Position numbers and translations under genes: made by a program
From: Exobacillus caeni
GTDB taxonomy: Bacteria > Bacillota > Bacilli > Bacillales > Guptibacillaceae
Assembly (NCBI RefSeq): GCF_005747095.1
Contig: NZ_SWLG01000020.1
Coordinates: forward strand, 1-61,699
Length of the DNA stretch: 61,699 bases
Direction: 5' to 3'
The notes under the pieces: model-generated
The model's input: only the letters and a program-made list of their open reading frames with translations
Database searches by the model: none
Told to the model about the DNA's origin: nothing
Shown here: piece by piece, positions 43,045-55,155 of the stretch
Position numbering within the stretch: the stretch's first letter is position 1
How the letters are laid out: every line of letters starts with the position of its first letter

Positions 43045-43194
43045 TTACTTTGTTTCACGGTGAATGGTGTGCTCATTGCAGTATTTGCAATACTTTTTCA
43101 CTTCAATGCGATCAGGGCTAGATTGCTTGTTTTTCATCGATGTATAATTGCGGCGATTGCATTTGGTGCATGCCAGAATAACTTTATTTCGCAT
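43045..43194 (-). CDS. rpmG: 50S ribosomal protein bL33 (zinc form)
   Basis: A 49-aa gene read directly from the gap before sec[20 protein letters not shown] onward to EHTIHRETK. Cys9, Cys12, Cys36 and Cys39 form the zinc site, so this is the zinc-dependent paralogue. A GGAAGGTG site precedes ATG. It heads rpmG-secE-nusG. Confidence 0.97.
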   Translation of the reverse strand: MRNKVILACTKCNRRNYTSMKNKQSSPDRIEVKKYCKYCNEHTIHRETK

Positions 43195-43253
43195 TGTGAC
43201 ACCTTCCCCAAACAAGGCAAAAAACCTTTTAATTTGACATTCGTACTTTTAAC

Positions 43254-43283
43254 ACTTTATCACAGCCCGTTTTCTTGTGTCAA
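43254..43283 (-). promoter_or_regulatory. rpmG-secE-nusG promoter
   Basis: TTGACA (43283-43278), 18-bp spacer, TAAAGT (43259-43254). Confidence 0.75.
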
Positions 43284-43340
43284 TAAAGCCTGAAACGTGT
43301 CATATTAACTGGCGCAGCTACTTTTACTAAAAAGCAAAAG

Positions 43341-43362
43341 AAAAACAGGGAACTTCCCTGTT
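43341..43362 (-). terminator. sigH terminator
   Basis: AACAGGGAA/TTCCCTGTT stem with TTTTTCTTTT after it on minus, 15 nt past the sigH stop. Confidence 0.85.
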
Positions 43363-43376
43363 AAAGCTTGTCCTGT

Positions 43377-44051
43377 CTATAAACTTACTTCCCTTAACTC
43401 CAGGTACCGCTCAAGCTTCCTTTTTACCCGTTGAAGGGCGTTATCAATAGATTTCACATGGCGATTCAGGTCTAGAGAAATCTCCTGGTAAGAGCGGCCA
43501 TCTAGATAAAGCATTAGCACTTTCCGTTCTAAATCGCTTAAAATTTCAGACATTTTAATTTCGATGTCATCAAACTCTTCCTGGTTAATGATTAATTCTT
43601 CAGGGTCGGTTACCTTTGTCCCGCAAATAACATCTAGTAAAGTTCGATCGGATTCTTCATCATAAATTGGTTTATCGAGAGAGACATACGAGTTGAGCGG
43701 AATATGTTTTTGTCTTGTGGCTGTTTTAATAGCGGTGATCATTTGCCTGGTGATACAAAGCTCAGCAAACGCTTTGAAGGAGGAAAACTTGTCTCCTTTA
43801 AAATCCCTGATCGCCTTGTAAAGGCCTATCATACCTTCTTGAATAATATCTTCACGGTCAGCGCCAATTAAAAAATATGACCTTGCCTTTGCCCGTACAA
43901 AATTTTTATATTTATTAATCAAGTATTCCAGGGCTGTGCTGTTGCCATCATGAACCATAGTAACAAGAATTTCATCGTCATGAAGATCAAATTCTACCTG
44001 ATCCTGTTCTTTTAAATCAACTGTGCTCTCCTTGAGGTCTAGAATGCTCAC
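43377..44051 (-). CDS. sigH: RNA polymerase sigma-H factor (stationary phase/sporulation)
   Basis: The sigma factor for early sporulation and competence genes. 224 aa from GTG 44051, preceded by GGGGGGAACGCAT; open frame continues to 44087 without an SD. Region 2 FVRAKARSYFLIGADREDIIQEGMIGLYKAIRDFK and region 4 SYQEISLDLNRHVKSIDNALQRVKRKLE match B. subtilis SigH closely. The first 35 residues differ from B. subtilis. It lies between rae1 and rpmG. Confidence 0.95.
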   Translation of the reverse strand: MSILDLKESTVDLKEQDQVEFDLHDDEILVTMVHDGNSTALEYLINKYKNFVRAKARSYFLIGADREDIIQEGMIGLYKAIRDFKGDKFSSFKAFAELCITRQMITAIKTATRQKHIPLNSYVSLDKPIYDEESDRTLLDVICGTKVTDPEELIINQEEFDDIEIKMSEILSDLERKVLMLYLDGRSYQEISLDLNRHVKSIDNALQRVKRKLERYLELREVSL

Positions 44052-44122
44052 TATGCGTTCCCCCCGACCAGTAGCTAAATATAGCAATATTATACAGCAC
44101 CTTTTAAAAGAGCGTCAACACG

Positions 44123-44632
44123 TCAACGGTCTCCTCGACGCCATTTTTCAAAAATTTCAGCAATTTCTTCCGGGATGGCTATTCGTGTAGAAGGGTTTTT
44201 ACGATTATTTTTTTTTACCTTTTTTTCTATCCCTTTTTCGATCTTTTCCATTTCCAGAAGAAGTTCCCTCGCCGAAATTCTTAGAGCTCCCTGGCCAAAA
44301 ATGGCCCATTGTTCCGTATAATCAGACGTTGCAACGTAAATCTTTGTTTTAACGTTTTTCAGTTCCCTTGCTAGCTTTTCAATCCGTTCGTCCGCTGTTT
44401 CATTTTCCCTTGTGTAAATAACCTCTACGCGATAATGGCGATGCTTCTTTTCCACTCCCCTGACAAGATGGGCGTCAAAAACAACTATCACCCTGTAACC
44501 TGTATAGGCTTGATACTCCGCCATCTTTTCAATCAACAGATCCCTTGCTTTCGCAAAGTCATTGTCCTTTAACCGCCGCAGGGTAGGCCAGGCACCAATG
44601 ATGTTGTAACCATCAACAATAAGTACATCCAT
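44123..44632 (-). CDS. rae1: NYN-domain ribosome-dependent mRNA endonuclease Rae1 (YacP)
   Basis: 169 aa with a PIN-like NYN nuclease fold: DVLIVDGYNIIGAWP with the first acidic site, VIVVFDAHLVRG, and IYVATSDYTEQWAIFGQGA with later Asp residues. In B. subtilis Rae1 enters the ribosomal A site and cuts certain mRNAs in frame. The C-terminus is Lys-rich. Six nt after rlmB. Confidence 0.92.
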   Translation of the reverse strand: MDVLIVDGYNIIGAWPTLRRLKDNDFAKARDLLIEKMAEYQAYTGYRVIVVFDAHLVRGVEKKHRHYRVEVIYTRENETADERIEKLARELKNVKTKIYVATSDYTEQWAIFGQGALRISARELLLEMEKIEKGIEKKVKKNNRKNPSTRIAIPEEIAEIFEKWRRGDR

Positions 44633-44638
44633 CGGCCG

Positions 44639-45385
44639 TTATTCCCCGAGCGGGTTGCGTTTGCGAAAAACCTCGTACATCATAAGCCCTGCTGCGACTG
44701 ATGCATTTAAAGAAGTTACTTTTCCTGCCATCGGCATTTTTACAAGGAAGTCACACTTTTCCTTGACCAGCCTGCCGATTCCTTTCCCTTCACTTCCTAT
44801 GACGAGCCCTATTCCCATGTTGTAATCAGCTTCCCTGAAATCCTGATTCGCCTTTGCATCTGTTCCTACAAACCAAATTCCGCGGTCTTTTAATTCATCC
44901 ATCGTTCTAGCGATATTGGTTACCCTTACGACAGGAATATATTCGATAGCTCCTGTTGAAGCCTTTGCAACGGTTGCGGTTAGACCTACTGCTCTTCGCT
45001 TTGGAATGATAATCCCGTGTGCGCCAGCTGAATCTGCTGTTCTTAAAATGGAGCCAAGGTTGTGCGGGTCTTCTATTTCATCAAGAACGATGAAAAACGG
45101 CGGTTGTCCGGATTTCTCCGCTTTTGCAAATAAATCATCAATTTCCGCATATTCATAAGCTGCTATCGCCGCAATTACACCCTGGTGATTAGATGTGTCC
45201 GCCAGCTGATCCAGTTTCTTTTTCGGGACAAACTGAACCAGCACATTGCTTTGTTTTGCTTTATCGATTATGTGCTGGACCTGTCCGCCTTTGGATCCTT
45301 CATTGATCCATATCTTATTAATTTCATGGCCAGATCGTAAAGCTTCAAGAACAGGGTTACGTCCGACGATCATTTCCTTATTCAT
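44639..45385 (-). CDS. rlmB: 23S rRNA 2'-O-methyltransferase, SpoU/TrmH family (RlmB-like)
   Basis: 248 aa. An N-terminal L30e-like substrate-binding domain ([22 protein letters not shown]) and a C-terminal SPOUT knot with motif 1 [16 protein letters not shown], motif 2 [11 protein letters not shown] and motif 3 IPMAG-like [22 protein letters not shown]. Methylation of the equivalent of 23S Gm2251 is inferred from family. Starts with ATGA overlap on mrnC. Confidence 0.94.
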   Translation of the reverse strand: MNKEMIVGRNPVLEALRSGHEINKIWINEGSKGGQVQHIIDKAKQSNVLVQFVPKKKLDQLADTSNHQGVIAAIAAYEYAEIDDLFAKAEKSGQPPFFIVLDEIEDPHNLGSILRTADSAGAHGIIIPKRRAVGLTATVAKASTGAIEYIPVVRVTNIARTMDELKDRGIWFVGTDAKANQDFREADYNMGIGLVIGSEGKGIGRLVKEKCDFLVKMPMAGKVTSLNASVAAGLMMYEVFRKRNPLGE

Positions 45386-45810
45386 TCGATTTCACTCCTT
45401 TCTTTCATCGGTTGTTCAACAAATGCAAACATCTTGTCCATCATTTCATCGACGCGCTCATCATTTCCGCTTAAGTACAGGTATCCGATCAATGCTTCTA
45501 ATGCCGTTGAATGCCGGTATGTTTGAACATCAGTATTCTTCGGTATGGTACCTGATTTTGCATTCCGCCCTCGCTTTATAACAGCCATTTCTTCATCGGC
45601 AAACGTCTCATGTTCCATCAGGTGATGAAGAAAAGAAGCCTGTGCTCTAGCTGAGACATAGTTTGTTGCAGTACGGTGTAGTTTATGAGGCCGCACATTC
45701 CCTAGCTGCAATAAATGCAGGCGTACATGGGATTCCATGATGGCGTCTCCCATGTATGCCAGTGCAAGCGCGTTTAATTGTTTAACATCCTTATGGCGCA
45801 TCGCGATCAT
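45382..45810 (-). CDS. mrnC: Mini-ribonuclease III
   Basis: 142 aa, an RNase III catalytic domain without a dsRNA-binding domain. It matures 23S rRNA ends in Bacillus. Signature [19 protein letters not shown] carries a catalytic Asp; KRGRNAKSG and [13 protein letters not shown] the others. ATG 45810 overlaps the cysS stop (ATGA); ATG 45801 is also possible given AAAGGA 9 nt upstream. Confidence 0.95.
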   Translation of the reverse strand: MIAMRHKDVKQLNALALAYMGDAIMESHVRLHLLQLGNVRPHKLHRTATNYVSARAQASFLHHLMEHETFADEEMAVIKRGRNAKSGTIPKNTDVQTYRHSTALEALIGYLYLSGNDERVDEMMDKMFAFVEQPMKERSEIE

Positions 45811-47207
45811 TTCCTTTTCCAGCGAACGCCCTGCGGTGTATCTTCAAGAATGATATTCTTCTCTTTAAGCAGGTCTCGGATTTCATCAGCACGAGCAAAG
45901 TTTCGGGATTTTCTTGCCTCGTTTCGTTCTTCGATCAACTGTTCTATTTCACCATCAAGAAGCTCTTTTTCTTCCATCAGATCAAGGCCAAGGACAGAAG
46001 CAATCTCTTCAAAAGTCTGGATGAACAGTTCAAGAATTTCTTTTGAGCTATTTGGTTCCTGCAAGTAAAGGTTAGCTTCTTTGGTTAGCTCAAAAAGGAT
46101 GGAAATAGCATTTGCAGTATTAAAATCGTCATCCATTTCTGTGATAAACCGCTTTTTATAGTTTGCCAGCGTTTCTTTCCAGCTATCGATATCTTCACTT
46201 AGATCTGCACTGTTTGCAAGACGGTGGTGCAGGTTTTCAAAGGTTGCCTTGATTCGTTCCAGCCCGGTTTTTGCACTTTCGAGCAGTTCGTCACTAAAGT
46301 TAATCGGATTCCGGTAATGAACCGACAACATGAAGAAACGGATTACTTCAGGATCCTGGTTTTTTATCATATCGTGTACAAGTACAAAGTTTCCAAGCGA
46401 CTTAGACATCTTTTCATTGTTGATATTGATATATCCATTATGAAGCCAGTAATTGGCAAACGTTTTGCCGGTCAATGCTTCTGATTGGGCAACTTCATTT
46501 TCATGATGTGGAAACGCAAGGTCACGCCCGCCAGCATGGATATCAATCGTGTCACCAAGATACTTCTGGGCCATGGCAGAGCACTCGATATGCCAGCCAG
46601 GACGTCCGGGGCCCCACGGGCTTTCCCAGTAAGGCTCTCCCGGCTTCGCAGCTTTCCAGAGCGCAAAGTCGAGCGGGTTTTGCTTTTTTTCTCCAACTTC
46701 AATCCTTGCCCCGCTCCTGAGTTCGTCCACCGATTGATGGGAGAGCTTTCCGTACCCTTCAAACTCCCTTGTTTTGAAATAAACATCTCCTTCAGCTTCA
46801 TATGCGTATCCTTTCTCAATAAGAGCTGAGACAAAATCGATGATTTCTTGTATATTCTCGGTTACTCGCGGATGGCATGTTGCTTCCATCACACCCAGAG
46901 CTTTTACATCTTCATGATATGCAGCGATAAATTTATTGGCGATTTCAGGGGCCGTTTCTCCAAGTTCGTTCGCAGCTTTTATGATTTTGTCATCGACGTC
47001 CGTGAAATTTGAAACATAGTTAACCTCGTATCCGCGGTATTCAAAATAACGCCGTACCACATCAAATACAATCGGCGGCCTGGCGTTCCCAATGTGGATA
47101 TAGTTATAGACAGTCGGTCCGCAGACATACATTCTTACCTTTCCTTCTTCTATCGGCTTAAACAATTCTTTTTGCCTTGTTAACGTGTTATATAGATGAA
47201 TCGCCAT
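45807..47207 (-). CDS. cysS: Cysteinyl-tRNA synthetase
   Basis: Class I synthetase, 466 aa from ATG 47207 ([14 protein letters not shown]) with AAGGAG upstream. [18 protein letters not shown] (zinc Cys and HIGH signature), a second zinc region [14 protein letters not shown] and HHENE, and KMSKS as [10 protein letters not shown]. It lies in the T-box controlled unit cysE-cysS, so cysteine starvation should raise both cysteine synthesis and charging. Confidence 0.97.
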   Translation of the reverse strand: MAIHLYNTLTRQKELFKPIEEGKVRMYVCGPTVYNYIHIGNARPPIVFDVVRRYFEYRGYEVNYVSNFTDVDDKIIKAANELGETAPEIANKFIAAYHEDVKALGVMEATCHPRVTENIQEIIDFVSALIEKGYAYEAEGDVYFKTREFEGYGKLSHQSVDELRSGARIEVGEKKQNPLDFALWKAAKPGEPYWESPWGPGRPGWHIECSAMAQKYLGDTIDIHAGGRDLAFPHHENEVAQSEALTGKTFANYWLHNGYININNEKMSKSLGNFVLVHDMIKNQDPEVIRFFMLSVHYRNPINFSDELLESAKTGLERIKATFENLHHRLANSADLSEDIDSWKETLANYKKRFITEMDDDFNTANAISILFELTKEANLYLQEPNSSKEILELFIQTFEEIASVLGLDLMEEKELLDGEIEQLIEERNEARKSRNFARADEIRDLLKEKNIILEDTPQGVRWKRK

Positions 47208-47326
47208 TCTTTTCACTCCTTTTCCAGAAACTTGTTCTATTGTTTTTATATAGTTTTTTTTTCATAAAAATTGATACCAAAACAGGAATGACTGAGAGCA
47301 TAAGCTTCAGCTTCCATCGTGTTCCA

Positions 47327-47971
47327 CTATCCAGAGCGCTTCTTCAAACGATCAAGCTCCTCTTGTAGCTCTTTCACCTGCTGTCCAAGCTGTTCAAGCC
47401 TCTCCGCAACCGGATCCGGCATATTCTGATGATTCAGGTCCCGCTTCACTTTCTTTCCGTTCTGGATTACAATCTTACCCGGTATGCCGACAACCGTAGA
47501 ATTATCCGGCACATCCTGCAGTACTACTGAGCCTGCTCCTACCTTTGAATTTTCCCCAATCGTGATAGAGCCTAACACTTTAGCGCCTGTTGCTACAAGA
47601 GAGTTATCCTTTAAAGTCGGATGTCGCTTCCCTTTCTCTTTTCCTGTTCCTCCGAGAGTAACTCCCTGGTACAGGGTAACATTATCACCAATTTCGCAAG
47701 TTTCCCCAATGACAACACCCATCCCGTGGTCGATGAAGCATCGCCGGCCAATCTTAGCGCCGGGATGTATTTCAATCCCTGTAAAAAAGCGGCTGATCTG
47801 GGAAATGGAACGGGCCAAAAAGAAAAACTTACGCTTCCAGAAAGCGTGGGCAAGCCGATGTGACCAAATCGCATGAAGTCCTGCATATGTCAGAATCACT
47901 TCAAAATAGCTTCGGGCAGCAGGGTCCTGGTCAAAAACAACTTCAATATCTTCCCGCAACGTTTTAAACAT
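47327..47971 (-). CDS. cysE: Serine O-acetyltransferase
   Basis: 214 aa. First step of cysteine synthesis: serine + acetyl-CoA to O-acetylserine. An N-terminal helical part, then a left-handed beta-helix of hexapeptide repeats ([40 protein letters not shown]) with the catalytic His and Asp in IDHGMG. The C-terminal tail extends into a Glu/Leu coiled-coil. The short Bacillus form. Read from the T-box transcript. Confidence 0.96.
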   Translation of the reverse strand: MFKTLREDIEVVFDQDPAARSYFEVILTYAGLHAIWSHRLAHAFWKRKFFFLARSISQISRFFTGIEIHPGAKIGRRCFIDHGMGVVIGETCEIGDNVTLYQGVTLGGTGKEKGKRHPTLKDNSLVATGAKVLGSITIGENSKVGAGSVVLQDVPDNSTVVGIPGKIVIQNGKKVKRDLNHQNMPDPVAERLEQLGQQVKELQEELDRLKKRSG

Positions 47972-48025
47972 CTTCTCCCCCTCCTTTTATAAATGCACTG
48001 GCTTTTCTTGCGTTTCTGTTTCGAA

Positions 48026-48270
48026 AAATAAAAACGCCCCTGTGTGATGATCACACAGAGACGTTGCAAAACGTGGTTCCACTCTGTTTCAGGCATAAAG
48101 CCTCTCCAGGACCAGTTAACGGTGGTCAGTCGCTTTTATCTACTGTAATTTCGATAAAAGGCTCCGAGGTGCATTTCAAGCAGCCGTTTCCTAAACCGCT
48201 CCCAGCCTATGGCGGTTCTCTCTGAAAGAAATATGCAGCCTTACTTCTCCTCATCAAAGCTTTTTCATAT
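48026..48270 (-). promoter_or_regulatory. Cysteine-tRNA T-box riboswitch controlling cysE-cysS
   Basis: On minus: stem I GATGAGGAGAAGTA ... CTCGGAGCC with AGAGAGAACCGCCATAGGCTGGGAGCGGTT distal part; the specifier codon in GAAATGCACC is TGC (48173-48171), cysteine. The T-box bulge AGAGTGGAACCACG is at 48085-48072 and the competing terminator GTCTCTGTGTGATCATCACACAGGGGC with TTTTTATTTT at 48064-48026. A -10-like TATAAT is at about 48288. Uncharged tRNA-Cys should allow read-through. Confidence 0.95.
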
Positions 48271-48306
48271 ACCTATATCTATTATAAATCAGATAAAGTG
48301 TTCCTA

Positions 48307-49779
48307 TTAATTATTTTTCAGTGTGTGCAATACATTTTCTAAGCGGGCGATAATCGTTTCTTTGCCAAGCAGGGAGATAGACTGAGGAAGCTCCGGTCCG
48401 TGTGTTTGCCCGGTTGTAGCGACTCGGATCGGCATGAATAACTTCTTCCCCTTATGCCCTGTTTCTTTCTGAACAGCTTTGATCGTAGCTTTAATTTCAT
48501 CCGGTTCAAACGATTCCATCTCTTTTACTTTTCCAAGGAAGCTTTCCATCACTTCAGGAACCTGTTCTTCATTCAGTACCTGTTGCGCCTCTTCATCGTA
48601 CTCAATCGTTGTCTTAAAAAACATATCGGTAAGCTCAACAATTTCCTTCCCATACTGAAGCTGCTCATGGTAAAGAGAAATCAATTCCCTTGCCCATTCC
48701 TGTTGATCACTGTTCATATTCTCAGGAAGTCTTCCCGCCTCAACAAGATGAGGAAGGGTAAGGTTAACAACTCTATCAAAGTCAGCTTTTTTAATATACT
48801 GGTTATTGATCCATTTTAACTTTTGAGGATCGAATACAGCAGGCGAAGTAGACAGTCGTTCAGGATCAAAGATTTCAATGAGTTCTTCTTTCGTAAACAG
48901 TTCTTCTTCCCCTTTTGGAGACCAGCCTAACAGGGTAATAAAGTTAAACAATGCTTCCGGGAGATATCCAAGATCTTTATACTGCTCAATAAATTGAACG
49001 ATCGATTCGTCACGCTTACTAAGTTTTTTTCGATTTTCGTTAACGATTAATGTCATATGGCCAAACTTAGGAGGTTCCCAATCAAAACTCTCATATACCA
49101 TCAGTTGTTTAGGAGTGTTTGAAATATGGTCATCTCCACGAAGCACATGTGTGATCGCCATTAAATGATCGTCAACCGCTACCGCAAAGTTATACGTAGG
49201 GATGCCATCTTTTTTCACAATCACCCAGTCGCCGAAGCCATTAGAATCAAACGTAACGCGTTCTTTTACGATGTCATCAAACACATACGTTTTATCTGAT
49301 GGTACAGCAAACCGAATGCTTGGCGTTCTGCCCTCTTCTTCGTACTTTTTCCGCTGCTCATCTGAAAGGTGGCGGCATTTGCCTGAATACCGCGGCATCT
49401 GGCCTTTAGCCTGCTGTTCTTCTCTTTCCTTTTCAAGCTCCTCTTCCGTACAATAGCACTTGTATGCCAGGCCACGATCAAGAAGATCTTCATAGTACTT
49501 TTTATAAATATCAATACGTTCCATTTGTCGATAAGGCCCGTATTCGCCTTCTTTATCGATGCTTTCATCCCAGTCGATTCCAAGCCATTTCAAATAGTTG
49601 AGCTGGTTAAGCTCTCCACCCTCAACGTTTCGCTTTTGGTCTGTATCCTCGATACGAATGACAAATTTCCCGTTTTGATTACGGGCAAACAGATAGTTAA
49701 ATAATGCTGTCCTTGCGTTTCCTATATGTAAATGTCCTGTAGGACTTGGTGCATACCGAACCCTTACTTCATTTCCCAT
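48307..49779 (-). CDS. gltX: Glutamyl-tRNA synthetase
   Basis: Class I synthetase, 490 aa from ATG 49779 ([20 protein letters not shown]). HIGH-type [17 protein letters not shown], zinc-like [15 protein letters not shown] ... YSGKCRHL, and KLSKRDES as KMSKS. In Bacillus this enzyme is non-discriminating and also makes Glu-tRNA-Gln for GatCAB; that is a family inference here. It has its own upstream promoter candidate and precedes the cysE T-box. Confidence 0.97.
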   Translation of the reverse strand: MGNEVRVRYAPSPTGHLHIGNARTALFNYLFARNQNGKFVIRIEDTDQKRNVEGGELNQLNYLKWLGIDWDESIDKEGEYGPYRQMERIDIYKKYYEDLLDRGLAYKCYCTEEELEKEREEQQAKGQMPRYSGKCRHLSDEQRKKYEEEGRTPSIRFAVPSDKTYVFDDIVKERVTFDSNGFGDWVIVKKDGIPTYNFAVAVDDHLMAITHVLRGDDHISNTPKQLMVYESFDWEPPKFGHMTLIVNENRKKLSKRDESIVQFIEQYKDLGYLPEALFNFITLLGWSPKGEEELFTKEELIEIFDPERLSTSPAVFDPQKLKWINNQYIKKADFDRVVNLTLPHLVEAGRLPENMNSDQQEWARELISLYHEQLQYGKEIVELTDMFFKTTIEYDEEAQQVLNEEQVPEVMESFLGKVKEMESFEPDEIKATIKAVQKETGHKGKKLFMPIRVATTGQTHGPELPQSISLLGKETIIARLENVLHTLKNN

Positions 49780-49830
49780 AATTTTCACCACCACTTAAAA
49801 ATCGATTTTGAACCGTTTTCTCGCATTCTT

Positions 49831-49857
49831 ATTTTATCACTATTAAAATACCATCGG

Positions 49858-49861
<4 letters not shown>
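49831..49861 (-). promoter_or_regulatory. Candidate gltX promoter
   Basis: TTGACC (49861-49856) and, 17-19 bp away, GATAAAAT (about 49838-49831) overlapping the ispF stop. Moderate match. Confidence 0.45.
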
Positions 49862-51044
<1,183 letters not shown>

Positions 51045-51065
51045 TTAAAAACCTGTCGTTTTTCT

Positions 51066-52169
51066 CTATAGTGCTTTTTCCAGCAGCTTAGGTTTAGCAA
51101 AAATCATCCGTCCTGCAGATGTTTGAAGCACACTTGTAACCAGTACATCGATTGTTTTGCCAATATAATCGCGGCCATCTTCCACAACGATCATCGTGCC
51201 ATCATCGAGATATGCAACACCCTGATTGTATTCCTTGCCATCCTTAATCACTTGAACATTCAGTTCCTCTCCTGGAAGAACAACCGGTTTAACAGCATTT
51301 GCAAGGTCATTGATGTTCAATACAGGCACATTTTGCAATTCGCACACTTTGTTCAGGTTAAAGTCGTTTGTAACAACCATCCCTGAAAGAAGTTTTGCAA
51401 GCTTTACAAGCTTACTGTCGACTTCCTGGATTTCTTCAAAGTCTCCCTCATAAATCTCTACATTTACTGCAAGTTCTTTTTGAATCTTGTTTAGAATATC
51501 CAGCCCTCTTCTTCCCCTGTTCCGTTTGAGAACATCTGAAGAGTCTGCGATATGCTGGAGTTCTTCTAAGACAAAATGCGGAATAACAAGGGTCCCTTCG
51601 AGAAACCCAGTCTGGCATATGTCTGCGATACGGCCATCGATAATCACACTTGTATCAAGGATTTTTAGCTTTGATATACTTGGCGATGACTCTGTATCAT
51701 CAAGATCTTTTTTCTTATCCTTTGAACGGTTGACCGAAAATAAACTGATCAGTTCATCCCGTTTTTTAAATCCAACCTGAAACCCGAGGTAACCCAGCAG
51801 CACAGAAATAAAAATCGGAAGCACGCTGCTGATAACAGGTATTTTAATTTCATTTAAAGAACCATTAATTAAAAATGCAACTATAAGTCCGAATACCAAT
51901 CCTAACGTACCAAAAATAACATCTGTTACCGGCGCTTTTACGACCTTTTCCTCTACAAGGCGAATAAGTCCAACAATATAATCTGTAATCCAAAACGTGG
52001 CAAGGAAAAATAAAATCGCTCCTATGACTGCACCAGCATACGAATTAGTAAATACAGGGGGCAATGCACCCATATTTAATAAACGGATAAGATCAGGAAT
52101 ATACAGTAATCCTAACGTGCCGCCAAGAATAACAAAAAATAATTGAACTACCCATTTGATCATTGACAC
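51066..52169 (-). CDS. yacL: PIN-TRAM domain membrane protein YacL
   Basis: 367 aa from GTG 52169 with GGAGG 6 nt upstream (ATG 52163 possible). About four N-terminal transmembrane helices (first 110-140 residues), a PIN nuclease domain with [26 protein letters not shown], and [12 protein letters not shown] (acidic residues conserved), and a C-terminal TRAM domain [31 protein letters not shown] membrane-bound RNase or RNA-binding role is inferred; B. subtilis YacL function is not settled. The 52170-52442 gap to disA holds AT-rich DNA with no gene. Confidence 0.92.
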   Translation of the reverse strand: MSMIKWVVQLFFVILGGTLGLLYIPDLIRLLNMGALPPVFTNSYAGAVIGAILFFLATFWITDYIVGLIRLVEEKVVKAPVTDVIFGTLGLVFGLIVAFLINGSLNEIKIPVISSVLPIFISVLLGYLGFQVGFKKRDELISLFSVNRSKDKKKDLDDTESSPSISKLKILDTSVIIDGRIADICQTGFLEGTLVIPHFVLEELQHIADSSDVLKRNRGRRGLDILNKIQKELAVNVEIYEGDFEEIQEVDSKLVKLAKLLSGMVVTNDFNLNKVCELQNVPVLNINDLANAVKPVVLPGEELNVQVIKDGKEYNQGVAYLDDGTMIVVEDGRDYIGKTIDVLVTSVLQTSAGRMIFAKPKLLEKAL

Positions 52170-52442
52170 GTTCCACCTCCTTTTTATCATTATAAACAGA
52201 TAAAAAAATTTGAAACCTGTTTTCAAAATAAATTCAATAATATCATGTTATTTCCTTTTCTTTCTTTTCCTAAACCTAAAATTATTCTCTATACTTGTAC
52301 GATGGACGGGTAAAAAATGTTTCAAAATCCATACTGTTTTTTCTGTTAGATAAGTGAGCTGGAATTATTCTTAGCGTAGCACAGGGTATGTGTATTGTCT
52401 ATTTATAATCAAGTAAAACCTTTATATGATAGGCTTTTTGAA

Positions 52443-53507
52443 TCAAATATGCCTATCGACAAACAACTGTTCCTGGATCCTTTTTAAACCGTCTTTTATA
52501 ATTCTTGCACGGATCTCTCCTATACCATCAACTGCATCGAGTTCTTCAATAGAAGCTGAAGCTATATTGTTTAAATTGCCAAACTCGCTGACAAGGTTCT
52601 CGATGATCATCGATGGCACACGAGGTATTTTGTAAAGAATGCGATATCCTCTAGGAGGCATCGTTTCGGTCGGGGGCTCATGATAGCCTAACAACCTGAT
52701 AATGTTATTTTCTTCAAGAAGTTCATCACTGGAAAGTTTTTTAAGCTGTTTAAGGACATCTTTAGGATTGCTGTTCTTTACCTTTGTATAATCTTTGATC
52801 AGCCTTGTGGCTTCTTCTTCGATATTGGTAACAAGCTCCTCCATCTGCATGCTTATTAATCGTCCTTCTGTTCCGAGTTCATTAATATAGTTTAATATTT
52901 CGTGTTTTATCCTCATCACCATTTCAATGCGGTGGATGACCTGGGCAACCTCATGCAAAGTGACCAGCTCTTCAAATTCGAGGGCGCCGAGATCTGTAAT
53001 CCCCTGGTCAAGCACCGACTTATACTTTTCAAGGGTTTGCATCGCCTGGTTTGCCTTTGTCAAAATCACGCCGATTTCTTTTAAGGAATAACGAATATTC
53101 CCCTGATACAACGTTATTACATTTCTACGTTGTGAAATAGAAATAACCAGGTTTCCTGTTTGCTTTGCTACCCTTTCTGCAGTTCGGTGTCGTATTCCTG
53201 TTTCAGATGAAGGGATAGAAGTTTCCGGGATCAGCTGCGTGTTTGCATATAAGATCTTAGACCCATCTTTATTTAAAATTATTGCTCCGTCCATTTTTGC
53301 TAGCTCATATAAATAGGCAGGCGTAAATTTGCAGTCAATCGAAAATCCTCCGTCTACGATCCCCTGGATTTTTTCATCATAGCCAACAACGATCAGCCCT
53401 CCTGTGTTTGCGCGCAGGATATTATCGATCCCATGCCTTAACATAGTACCTGGAGCCACAATTTGCAGAATTCCATTAATGATTTCTTGCTTTTTCTCTT
53501 GATTCAT
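52443..53507 (-). CDS. disA: DNA-scanning diadenylate cyclase DisA
   Basis: 354 aa. Makes c-di-AMP from two ATP and stalls at branched DNA to delay sporulation after damage. DAC domain with DGA (73-75) and RHR (106-108); a helical spine; C-terminal HhH domain [27 protein letters not shown] of its SD is inside the radA stop region, so coupled to radA. A weak GATAGGC/GCCTATC hairpin spans its stop. Confidence 0.97.
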   Translation of the reverse strand: MNQEKKQEIINGILQIVAPGTMLRHGIDNILRANTGGLIVVGYDEKIQGIVDGGFSIDCKFTPAYLYELAKMDGAIILNKDGSKILYANTQLIPETSIPSSETGIRHRTAERVAKQTGNLVISISQRRNVITLYQGNIRYSLKEIGVILTKANQAMQTLEKYKSVLDQGITDLGALEFEELVTLHEVAQVIHRIEMVMRIKHEILNYINELGTEGRLISMQMEELVTNIEEEATRLIKDYTKVKNSNPKDVLKQLKKLSSDELLEENNIIRLLGYHEPPTETMPPRGYRILYKIPRVPSMIIENLVSEFGNLNNIASASIEELDAVDGIGEIRARIIKDGLKRIQEQLFVDRHI

Positions 53508-53509
53508 TT

Positions 53510-54883
53510 CTAGCCTCCTAAAGCATAATCTAATGCTTCTGATACTGTTTCGACTCCGATAACTTTAATTCCCTTCGGCACTTCCCAGCCCCCGATATTT
53601 TTTTGAGGGATTATTGCTCTTTCAAAGCCCAGTTTTGCTGCTTCAAGTATTCGCTGCTCGATTCGGGAAACCCTTCTCACTTCACCTGTTAGGCCGATCT
53701 CACCGATCATAATATCTGTTGGCCTCGTAACTTGATCGCGAAAGCTTGAAGCTATAGATATTGCAATCGCAAGATCGATCGCCGGTTCATCTACACGCAC
53801 CCCTCCGGCAACATTCAAGTAAGCATCCTGGTTCTGCAAGAGTAGCCCAACTCTTTTTTCTAACACTGCCATTAATAAAGATACGCGATTTTGATCGATC
53901 CCTGTCGCCATTCTTCGAGGGTTTCCAAAGCTTGTCGGTGAAATTAGCGCCTGTATTTCTACAAGGACTGTCCGCGTTCCTTCAAGGGAAGCAACGACTG
54001 TGGATCCGGCAGCTCCCTGTGAACGTTCTTCGAGAAAAATTTCCGATGGGTTCAATACTTCATCAAGCCCTTTTTCTTTCATCTCAAACACGCCGATTTC
54101 ATTCGTAGAACCGAAGCGGTTTTTTACCCCCCGTAAAATACGAAAGGTATGATGCCGTTCTCCCTCAAAATAAAGGACTGCATCTACCATGTGCTCCAAT
54201 AATCTAGGTCCGGCAATGGAGCCTTCTTTTGTCACATGGCCAACAATGAAGATTGCGATCCCTTTTGTTTTGGCTACTCTCATTAATTGGGACGTGCTCT
54301 CCCTTACCTGGGAAACACTTCCCGGTGCAGAGGTAACTTCCGAACGGTAGACGGTTTGAATGGAATCAATAATGACCAGATCGGGAGAAACATCTTCAAT
54401 CGCTTTATTAATATACTCTAAATCTGTTTCTGCTAATACATAGAGCTTCTCTGCATTGATATCAAGTCGGTCAGCCCTTATTTTTGTTTGCTTGACAGAT
54501 TCTTCCCCTGAAATGTAAAGAACTTTATGGCCAGCTTCTGCCAGCTTAGAAGATGTTTGCAGCAATAGGGTGGATTTACCTATCCCCGGGTCACCGCCTA
54601 CGAGAACAAGAGAACCAGGGACGATTCCACCGCCAAGAACTCGATTTAGCTCCTGTATTCTTGTATTGATTCTTGGCTCTATTTCCTTCTCAACGTTTTG
54701 GATGGATTCCGGCCTGCTCCCTTTAGAATCAGAGGATGTTACGAACCTTCTTCTATCATCATCCGATGGAAGAAACTCCTCTACCAGCGTATTCCACTGG
54801 TGGCATCCGGGGCATTTCCCCATCCATTTAGGAGATTCATAACCACATTCCTGACATATGAATCTTGTTTTTTTCTTTGCCAT
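53510..54883 (-). CDS. radA: DNA repair protein RadA (Sms)
   Basis: 457 aa. An N-terminal zinc finger (Cys10, Cys13, Cys24, Cys27), RecA-like core with Walker [12 protein letters not shown] (about 97-107), the RadA-specific KNRFG motif in [13 protein letters not shown], and a C-terminal Lon protease-like domain ([22 protein letters not shown]). It drives branch migration in recombination. The 54884-55104 stretch upstream is AT-rich, with no gene. Confidence 0.98.
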   Translation of the reverse strand: MAKKKTRFICQECGYESPKWMGKCPGCHQWNTLVEEFLPSDDDRRRFVTSSDSKGSRPESIQNVEKEIEPRINTRIQELNRVLGGGIVPGSLVLVGGDPGIGKSTLLLQTSSKLAEAGHKVLYISGEESVKQTKIRADRLDINAEKLYVLAETDLEYINKAIEDVSPDLVIIDSIQTVYRSEVTSAPGSVSQVRESTSQLMRVAKTKGIAIFIVGHVTKEGSIAGPRLLEHMVDAVLYFEGERHHTFRILRGVKNRFGSTNEIGVFEMKEKGLDEVLNPSEIFLEERSQGAAGSTVVASLEGTRTVLVEIQALISPTSFGNPRRMATGIDQNRVSLLMAVLEKRVGLLLQNQDAYLNVAGGVRVDEPAIDLAIAISIASSFRDQVTRPTDIMIGEIGLTGEVRRVSRIEQRILEAAKLGFERAIIPQKNIGGWEVPKGIKVIGVETVSEALDYALGG

Positions 54884-55104
54884 TTCATCACGCTCTCTCT
54901 TATATATATTGCCTGTTAGACGATTGCATAAGCATTAATTTTTCCCCTATTTACAATGGTTATTTATATATTATGCGAACATCTCTTCTTATTTTCTATC
55001 ATAACATAATGTTTTGCTATCAATTTAGAAGGAATATTTTGGACTTAAAAAACGACAAAATACCACCTCTGCTCCATTAATATCAAAACTGTTCGATTTT
55101 ATCA

Positions 55105-55141
55105 CAAAACAACCGGAAGGCAATTACGCCTTCCGGTTATT
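55105..55141 (-). terminator. clpC (ctsR operon) terminator
   Basis: AACCGGAAGGC/GCCTTCCGGTT perfect stem with a 6-nt loop and TGTTTTGTG following on minus, 15 nt past the clpC stop. It separates the heat-shock operon from radA. Confidence 0.88.
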
Positions 55142-55155
55142 AAAGCAGATTCGAC

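Noticed and set aside
46472-46834. Minus frame of 120 codons in another phase of cysS
   Set aside because: Overlaps the well-supported cysS; no motifs.
52203-52230. TTTGAAA/TTTCAAA hairpin with T-run before yacL
   Set aside because: Only a 7-bp A/T stem; too weak to call a terminator.
55000-55070. Possible sigma-B promoter before radA (GTTTTG ... GGTAT)
   Set aside because: Spacing and hexamers fit poorly; not called.
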